Positions 5,081-9,893 of a stretch of 9,893 nt of DNA are shown here, piece after piece. Below the pieces are notes generated by a model, which saw nothing but the letters and a program-made list of their open reading frames with translations, searched no databases and was not told where the DNA came from. Both the position numbers and the translations under genes were made by a program. Every line of letters starts with the position of its first letter. The stretch's first letter is position 1. The stretch is from an uncultured bacterium (GTDB taxonomy: Bacteria > Planctomycetota > Planctomycetia > Pirellulales > UBA1268). Where the stretch lies: NCBI GenBank assembly GCA_937959175.1, contig CALGAS010000385.1, positions 1 through 9,893 of the forward strand, given 5' to 3'.

Positions 5081-6163
5081 ATGACGGCAGCCAGCCCGGG
5101 CACCATGCCCCAGCCGACCGACTCAGCCAGTCTTTCAGAGGAAGAAGTCGCCTGGATCAGCGAGGTCCGACGGACGATTCGCGACGCGGATACCGACTTT
5201 TTCGCTGTTTCGCCGGTCCGCTACTGGATCGACTTCCTCGTCAGCCTGGTGGCGGCCTACCTGGCAGCCGCGGTCTACCTGTCATATCCGTTCGGATCCT
5301 GGCAGCAGTTGGTCGCCTTCCCGATCGCGGCCTTTTGGCTCTACCGGATGGGTTCGCTGATCCACGAGGTCTGCCATCTCGGGGCGCACGAGATGGCGGC
5401 CTTCAAGGTCGCCTGGAACCTCCTCGGCGGCGTCATGACGCTCACGCCGAGCCCGTTCTTCACCCGGCACCACCGCGACCACCACAGCCGGCGGTTCTAC
5501 GGCACGCCGGAGGATCCCGAGTATGTCGCCAATGTCATGGAGGGGGGCAACGCTGCCAGCATCGTCGGCTACACGCTCCACGTGCTGGCCTTTCCGGTGC
5601 TTGTCTTCCTGCGGTTTTTGCTCGTGCCGCTGACCTTCATCCATCCGGCGGTTCGGGAATGGACGCTCCGCAAGGCATCCGCCCTGACGCTCAACCGCCG
5701 CTATGAGCGGAAGCTGACCCCGGCCGACCGGCGGGCGATCCTGGCGGTCGAGATCCCCTGCTTTGTGCGGGCGGCCCTGATTCCCGGGCTGATCCTGGCC
5801 GGGCTCAATCCCTGGACCCGGATTCCTCTTCTCTACGCCCTGGCGGTGGCAACGGTCATGCTCAATCAGATGCGGCAGCTGGCCGACCACCACTTCGAGG
5901 GCGACGGCAGCCGGGTCGACATGGAGTCCCACATCCTCGACTCCTGCAACTTCACGAGCAACGACCCGCTGACGCTGCTCTTCTTTCCCTTCTCGATCCG
6001 CTATCACGCCCTCCACCATCTGTTTCCCTCGATGCCCTACCACAACCTCAAGAAGGCCCACGAGCACCTGGCGGCGACCCTGCCGGCCGATTCGCCGTAC
6101 CATCTGCTCGACCGGCCCGGCTGGTGGAGCGTCGCCCGGCGGACGCTCCTGGGTTCGGCATGA
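5081..6163 (+). CDS. Membrane fatty acid desaturase
   Basis: The 360-residue protein has the three histidine clusters of the membrane desaturase/hydroxylase superfamily: HEVCH with a further His103 (95-103), HHRDHH (130-135), and HALHH (309-313). DHH at 269-271, in an LNQMRQLADHH context, is a further conserved His pair. These residues bind a di-iron centre that introduces double bonds into acyl chains (or related lipids) using oxygen and an electron donor. Hydrophobic segments at about 50-70, 74-92, 163-188 and 228-262 indicate an integral inner-membrane enzyme. The start at 5081 is fixed by AGGAGG (5066-5071), 9 bases upstream. The frame stays open 105 codons further upstream but only through repeats. 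It heads the plus-strand gene set that continues with the STAS and phosphatase genes. The exact substrate and regiospecificity cannot be read from the sequence. Confidence 0.9.
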   Translation: MTAASPGTMPQPTDSASLSEEEVAWISEVRRTIRDADTDFFAVSPVRYWIDFLVSLVAAYLAAAVYLSYPFGSWQQLVAFPIAAFWLYRMGSLIHEVCHLGAHEMAAFKVAWNLLGGVMTLTPSPFFTRHHRDHHSRRFYGTPEDPEYVANVMEGGNAASIVGYTLHVLAFPVLVFLRFLLVPLTFIHPAVREWTLRKASALTLNRRYERKLTPADRRAILAVEIPCFVRAALIPGLILAGLNPWTRIPLLYALAVATVMLNQMRQLADHHFEGDGSRVDMESHILDSCNFTSNDPLTLLFFPFSIRYHALHHLFPSMPYHNLKKAHEHLAATLPADSPYHLLDRPGWWSVARRTLLGSA

Positions 6164-6303
6164 GTTCGGATTGCCGAGAAGAGGCACCTGCCGACAGCGG
6201 CGGCAGGCCTGGCGAGGGCCCGAGCGGTGGCGGCAGCCGCGGCCAGACGGTAGGCTCCAAGACAGCGGGCGCCGCGGCAGCGGCCATTTTCCTCGTTCTC
6301 TGA
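6160..6303 (+). CDS. Possible 47-residue protein overlapping the desaturase stop
   Basis: An ATG at 6160-6162 overlaps the desaturase TGA as ATGA, a common sign of translational coupling, and opens 47 codons ending 15 bases before the STAS start. The translation is Gly/Ala/Ser-rich (RPGEGPSGGGSRGQ in the middle) and ends in a short hydrophobic run, AAAAAIFLVL. It has no recognisable domain and no clear ribosome binding site of its own. It may be chance in GC-rich DNA; otherwise 6164-6318 is an empty 155-base spacer within the operon. Confidence 0.2.
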   Translation: MSSDCREEAPADSGGRPGEGPSGGGSRGQTVGSKTAGAAAAAIFLVL

Positions 6304-6318
6304 ATCCCGGAAGTCTCG

Positions 6319-6675
6319 ATGGACCAATTCCGCAGAATCCAGACCGGCAAGAAGGGCGACATCTTCATGGTGCTCTTCAAAGACAAAAAGATCCTCGACG
6401 ACACCATGCTCGACGAGATCCGAACGGAACTCGCTCAGCTGCTCGGCAAAGCCTCCGGCCCGGATGTGCTGCTCGACTTTTCGCAGGTGGAGTTCATGTC
6501 GAGTGCCATGCTCGGCCTGCTCGGCCAGTTGCACCGCAAGATTTCGAGCGGCCAGGGCCGGCTCAAGATGTGCGGAATCCGCCCGGAGATCTTCCAGGTC
6601 TTCAAGCTGACCAATCTCGACAAGCTCTTCAGCATCCACAAGGATGCCCCTACGGCCCTGGCCACCTTCACCTAA
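6319..6675 (+). CDS. STAS-domain anti-sigma-factor antagonist-like protein
   Basis: The 118-residue cytoplasmic protein is a single STAS domain. It shows the expected alternation of strands and helices: IFMVLFKD near 15-22, DVLLDFSQVEFMSSAMLGLLGQL at about 49-71, and GRLKMCGIRPEIFQVFKLTNLDKLFSI at about 80-106. Ser62 in FMSSAML sits at the site phosphorylated in SpoIIAA/RsbV. The residue before it, Asp in SpoIIAA, is Ser61 here. In partner switching the unphosphorylated antagonist binds the kinase/anti-sigma factor and frees the sigma factor. GGAAG at 6309-6313 supports the start. It lies 15 bases before a PP2C phosphatase gene, the enzyme class that dephosphorylates such proteins, so the pair very probably works together. 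A non-sigma role, such as control of a cyclase or transporter, cannot be excluded. Confidence 0.87.
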   Translation: MDQFRRIQTGKKGDIFMVLFKDKKILDDTMLDEIRTELAQLLGKASGPDVLLDFSQVEFMSSAMLGLLGQLHRKISSGQGRLKMCGIRPEIFQVFKLTNLDKLFSIHKDAPTALATFT

Positions 6676-6690
6676 GCCGGGGAGGCAGGC

Positions 6691-8115
6691 GTGGCGACAG
6701 CTCCAGGGACCGCGGCCGCCGGGCCGACCGCCGGCGTCGATGTCTTGATCGCCGAAGACAGCCGGATGCAGGCGAAGATCCTGCAGAAGCGGCTGACCGA
6801 GGCGGGCCACACCGTCCGCTGGGCCGAAAACGGCCAGCTTGCCCTCGAGATGGCCCGGGAGCGGCGGCCCGAGATCATCATCTCCGACATCGAGATGCCG
6901 GTGGCGACCGGCTACGAGTTCTGCAAGGCGGTCAAGACCGACCCCGCCCTGCGGACGGTGCCCTTCATCCTGCTGTCGACCCTCTCCGATCCGATCGACA
7001 TCATCCGCGGCCTCGACGCCGGGGCCGACAACTACGTCACCAAGCCCTACGAGCCCGACTACCTACTGGGCCGGATGCAGGCCCTCCTGGCAACGCCGCT
7101 GGCGGAGAGCGAGGAGGCCGCGGCCGCCACGCTCGAAGTCTCGCTGGCAGGACAGACGTTTCAGGTCAAGGCGGGCCGGCAGCAGGTGCTCAACCTGCTT
7201 GTCTCGACTTTTGAAAACGCCGTCAGCAAGAACCAGGAACTGGTCGTGGCTAATCAGGAGTTGTCGGTCGCCCGCGACAGCCTCCAGAAGACCAATGAGG
7301 AGCTAACGAGCCTCAACGCGGAGATTTCCCGGATCAACGCCCAGATGGTTCGCGACCTGACCGCCGCCGCCAAGGTGCAGCGGTCGCTGCTGCCGGCGGA
7401 CGATGTCTCCCTGCCAGGCCTCGAGATCGCCTGGCGGTACGTCCCCTGCCACTCGCTGGCCGGCGACTTCCTCAACATCTTCCAACTCGACGAGGAGCGG
7501 GTCGGGCTGTTCGTGGTCGACGTCAGCGGCCACGGCGTGCCCTCCTCGCTGATGGCGGTCACGGTCGGCCGCTTCCTGACGCCCAAGGTCTCCGACTCCT
7601 CGATCCTCGTTCGCCAGGGAGCCGACGGGAAGGTGGTGGTCGCCACGCCGGCCGAGGTCGCCACCCAGCTCAACCACCTCTTTCAGGCCGACGAGTTTTC
7701 CGGGCTCTACTTCACGATGCTCTACGGCGTGCTCCATGTGCCCAGTGGCCGGCTGGTCTACGCGGCGGGAGGCCACCCGGCGCTCGTGCGGATTCCGGCG
7801 GCCGGCGGAGCCCCGGAGTTCCATGGTGCGGAGGGCTTTCCGATCGCCTTCGTGCCCGAGGTCGAGTATGGCCAGCAGACGCTGCAGCTCGAGCCAGGCG
7901 ACCGGATCTACCTCTATTCAGACGGTGTGCCCGAGGCGATGGACAAAGACCAGGAAGCCTACGGCGATGAGAAGATGGCTGCCTGCCTCGACGCTGGCCG
8001 GGGAGGCCCGCTGGCCGGCAGCGTGGGGAGCCTGCTCGAGGCGGTCGAGGCCTGGTGCCAGCCGAAGGGCCCGCTCGACGACGTCACGATCCTCGGCGTC
8101 GAGTGGAAGCCATGA
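6691..8115 (+). CDS. Response-regulator PP2C (SpoIIE/RsbU-type) serine phosphatase
   Basis: The 474-residue protein starts with a GTG after GGGGAGG (6679-6685). A receiver domain (about 17-133) has acidic residues Glu22-Asp23, phospho-acceptor Asp66 in SDIEMP, Ser96/Thr97 and Lys118 in TKPY. A linker and helical coiled coil (about 165-222) leads to AAKVQRSLLP (226-235), the usual entry to the phosphatase, and then the PP2C domain (about 245-472). The four metal-binding aspartates of this class are present: Asp259 (AGDF), Asp277 (DVSGHG), Asp411 (YSDG) and Asp463/464 (DDVT). It should dephosphorylate a STAS protein, most likely its upstream neighbour, once a histidine kinase has phosphorylated the receiver. 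The kinase and the RsbW-type partner are not in view. The TGA overlaps the sulfatase ATG (ATGA). Confidence 0.93.
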   Translation: MATAPGTAAAGPTAGVDVLIAEDSRMQAKILQKRLTEAGHTVRWAENGQLALEMARERRPEIIISDIEMPVATGYEFCKAVKTDPALRTVPFILLSTLSDPIDIIRGLDAGADNYVTKPYEPDYLLGRMQALLATPLAESEEAAAATLEVSLAGQTFQVKAGRQQVLNLLVSTFENAVSKNQELVVANQELSVARDSLQKTNEELTSLNAEISRINAQMVRDLTAAAKVQRSLLPADDVSLPGLEIAWRYVPCHSLAGDFLNIFQLDEERVGLFVVDVSGHGVPSSLMAVTVGRFLTPKVSDSSILVRQGADGKVVVATPAEVATQLNHLFQADEFSGLYFTMLYGVLHVPSGRLVYAAGGHPALVRIPAAGGAPEFHGAEGFPIAFVPEVEYGQQTLQLEPGDRIYLYSDGVPEAMDKDQEAYGDEKMAACLDAGRGGPLAGSVGSLLEAVEAWCQPKGPLDDVTILGVEWKP

Positions 8116-9662
8116 GCCGCGGGCGGCTGGTCGTCGGCTGCCTGCTCCTGCTGGGCTGGGCCGGTCAGCCGTTCCAGGCGGCCGAGCCTGCCCGGCCCAA
8201 CGTGATCGTGATCCTGGCTGACGACCTCGGCATCGGTGACATCCGGGCGACCAAACCCGCCGCGAAGATTCCCACCCCGGCCTGCGACCGGCTGGCCCGC
8301 GAGGGGCTCACCTTTCTCGACGCCCACACCACCAGCGCCGTCTGCACACCGACCCGCTACGGCCTGCTGACCGGCCGCTACAACTGGCGAAGCCGGCTGG
8401 CCCGGGGCGTGCTCAATGGCACGAGCCCGCCGCTGATCCCGCCGGAGCGGCCCACGCTCGCCCACCTCCTCAAGGCCGCCGGCTACCAGACGGCGATGAT
8501 CGGCAAGTGGCACCTCGGCTGGAACTGGACCCGCGACGAAGCCGGCGAGATCGACTTCGCCGCTCCCGTCACCGGCGGCCCCGACGCCAACGGCTTCGAT
8601 GACTTTTTCGCCTTCTCGGCCTCGCTCGACATGCCCCCCTACGTCTGGGTCGAGAACGGCCGGCCCACCGCCGTGCCCGACCGCCGCGAGGGAGTCACCA
8701 GAGAGGAGGATCGCTACGGCTGGTACCGGAAGGGCCTGATCGCGGCCGACTTTCAGATTCCGGAGATTCTTCCGGAGATCGCCCGCCGGGCCGTCGCCCA
8801 CATCCGGCAACAGGCCGCCACGGCGGAGCCCTTCTTTCTCTACCTGCCGCTGCCGGCCCCCCACACCCCGATCGTGCCCCAGCCGCCCTTCCGGGGCCAG
8901 AGCGGCATCAACCCCTACGCCGACTTCGTGATCCAGGTCGATCATCACATCGGCGAGATTCTCGATGCGATCGACGAGGCGGGGATCGCCGAGGAGACGC
9001 TTGTAGTCGTCACCAGCGACAACGGCTGCTCACCCGAGGCCAACTTCGAACTGCTCGCCGAGCACGGCCATGATCCAAGCGGCGGCTTCCGCGGCCACAA
9101 GGCCGACATCTTCGAAGGGGGCCACCGCGTCACGCTGCTGGCCCGCTGGCCCACGGTGATCGCCCCCGGCCGCACGACCGCCGCCGTGGCCTGCCTGACC
9201 GACCTCTACCCCACCCTGGCAGCCATCACCGGCGAGCCGGCCGCCGCCGACCAAGCCGGGGGCGAGGACGGCTGGAGCCTGCTGCCGGTTTTCGAGGGAG
9301 CTGACGCGACGGGCCGGGAGACGCTCGTCAGCCACTCCGTCGACGGCTCGTTCGCGATCCGCCGCGGCCGCTGGAAGCTCTGCCTCTGCGGCGGCAGCGG
9401 CGGCTGGAGCCCGCCCAAGGAGGCCCAGGCCAGGCGGCAGGGCCTGCCGCCGGTCCAGCTCTACGACCTCGAGGCCGATCCGGCCGAGACCACGAACCTC
9501 GAGGCCGAGCATCCCGAGATCGTCGCCGATCTCACTGCCCGCCTGGCCGAAGAGGTCCGCCGCGGCCGTTCCACCCCCGGCCCCGACCTGGCCAACGACC
9601 GGGAGGTCTCCTTCCTGCCGGCAGGCTTCGAGCAGCCTGCAGAGCCGTCGGCCGCTCCCTGA
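8112..9662 (+). CDS. Secreted formylglycine-dependent sulfatase (arylsulfatase family)
   Basis: The 516-residue protein begins with a signal peptide (residues 1-23, RLVVGCLLLLGWAGQPFQA) and probably acts in the periplasm or outside. NVIVILADDLG (30-40) gives metal ligands Asp37 and Asp38. AVCTPTRYGLLTGRY (76-90) is the sulfatase signature, whose Cys78 is converted to formylglycine. GKWHLG (131-136), PAPHTP (248-253) and TSDNG with Asp303-Asn304 (301-305) complete the active site. The C-terminal part shows the usual RGRWKL and LYDLEADPAETTNL blocks. It hydrolyses sulfate esters, in planctomycetes often of algal polysaccharides; the exact substrate is unknown. The ATG at 8112 overlaps the phosphatase stop, pointing to translational coupling, and an earlier in-frame ATG at 8055 would bury the signal peptide. 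No formylglycine-generating enzyme is in the window. Confidence 0.94.
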   Translation: MSRGRLVVGCLLLLGWAGQPFQAAEPARPNVIVILADDLGIGDIRATKPAAKIPTPACDRLAREGLTFLDAHTTSAVCTPTRYGLLTGRYNWRSRLARGVLNGTSPPLIPPERPTLAHLLKAAGYQTAMIGKWHLGWNWTRDEAGEIDFAAPVTGGPDANGFDDFFAFSASLDMPPYVWVENGRPTAVPDRREGVTREEDRYGWYRKGLIAADFQIPEILPEIARRAVAHIRQQAATAEPFFLYLPLPAPHTPIVPQPPFRGQSGINPYADFVIQVDHHIGEILDAIDEAGIAEETLVVVTSDNGCSPEANFELLAEHGHDPSGGFRGHKADIFEGGHRVTLLARWPTVIAPGRTTAAVACLTDLYPTLAAITGEPAAADQAGGEDGWSLLPVFEGADATGRETLVSHSVDGSFAIRRGRWKLCLCGGSGGWSPPKEAQARRQGLPPVQLYDLEADPAETTNLEAEHPEIVADLTARLAEEVRRGRSTPGPDLANDREVSFLPAGFEQPAEPSAAP

Positions 9663-9713
9663 CGGCGAGGGCCGCCAGGCCGCGGCACCGGGCACGGCGT
9701 GCGGGCCGCCGCC

Positions 9714-9893
9714 CTAGCCGGCTTTCGAGGATGCGATGCCGGCGAGTTCGGAGGCCGAAAGCTCGGCGATCGATGCGACCACGAGGTCGGGACGGTAGGC
9801 GAAGGCGGCGAGATCCTCCCGGTTCGTTCCCCCGGAAAGGACGAGAATCGTGCGGTAGCCAAGCTGGACGCCGCCGAGGATGTCGGTCTCCAT
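9714..9893 (-). CDS. C-terminal end of a HAD-IIA (NagD-like) phosphatase; runs off right edge
   Basis: The minus strand encodes 59 residues ending at TAG (9716-9714). The visible start, METDILGGVQLGYRTILVLS, matches the last HAD motif of NagD/phosphoglycolate-phosphatase-like enzymes, where Gly-Asp-x-x-x-Thr-Asp-Ile precedes a Gly-rich turn and the LVLSGGT strand. PDLVVASIAEL follows, as in the family C-terminus. The Met at the window edge is therefore probably internal, and the nucleophile Asp and cap domain lie outside. Family members dephosphorylate small sugar or glycolate phosphates in the cytoplasm. It converges on the sulfatase gene with a 51-base spacer (9663-9713) in which I see no convincing terminator. 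Confidence 0.8.
   Translation of the reverse strand: METDILGGVQLGYRTILVLSGGTNREDLAAFAYRPDLVVASIAELSASELAGIASSKAG

Noticed and set aside
8055..8111. Earlier ATG for the sulfatase
   Set aside because: It would add 19 Arg-rich residues in front of a clear signal peptide and lies inside the conserved end of the phosphatase gene.
9461..9862. 133-codon minus-strand frame over the sulfatase end
   Set aside because: It is antisense to the conserved sulfatase C-terminus and overlaps the NagD-like frame, which has recognisable motifs.

Overview
The window looks like chromosomal DNA of a high-GC planctomycete, most likely near Pirellulales. The evidence is a secreted Cys-rich protein built from YTV repeats (a family known as abundant cell-wall protein in Rhodopirellula-type planctomycetes), a formylglycine-type sulfatase, a secreted sialate O-acetylesterase and GC-rich third codon positions. 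I see no tRNA, rRNA, CRISPR array, insertion sequence or phage gene.

Layout. Positions 1-659 (minus strand) hold the N-terminal part of a secreted sialate O-acetylesterase that runs off the left edge. A 252-base divergent spacer with a possible transcription attenuator leads to a membrane-anchored HAD-type phosphatase at 912-2219 (plus). Its 3' end overlaps by 17 bases a small CBS-domain protein on the minus strand (2203-2640). A structured 443-base spacer, with a terminator-like hairpin that has no obvious gene to terminate, separates the CBS gene from the divergently transcribed YTV cell-wall protein (3084-4565), which ends in a very strong terminator. The next 444 bases (4637-5080) carry no gene but several inverted and dispersed repeats.

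From 5081 to 9662 all genes run on the plus strand as a tightly packed, probably co-transcribed set. They are a membrane fatty acid desaturase, possibly a 47-codon ORF overlapping its stop, a STAS-domain anti-sigma-factor antagonist, a receiver-plus-PP2C (RsbU-like) phosphatase, and a secreted sulfatase whose start overlaps the phosphatase stop (ATGA). At the right edge, on the minus strand, lies the C-terminal end of a NagD-like HAD phosphatase (9714-9893), convergent with the sulfatase.

How the genes may work together. The STAS protein and the PP2C phosphatase fit two parts of a partner-switching circuit: a phosphorylated receiver would control dephosphorylation of the STAS protein. The kinase/anti-sigma factor (RsbW type) is not in the window. 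Linking this pair to a lipid desaturase and an exported sulfatase suggests, by inference, a stress or envelope response. The esterase and sulfatase fit the sulfated or acetylated polysaccharide degradation typical of planctomycetes. The best candidates for something undescribed are the two plus-strand leader regions (762-840 and 2741-2890), the phased Cys-bearing 14-residue repeats of the YTV protein, and the phosphatase-sulfatase coupling.
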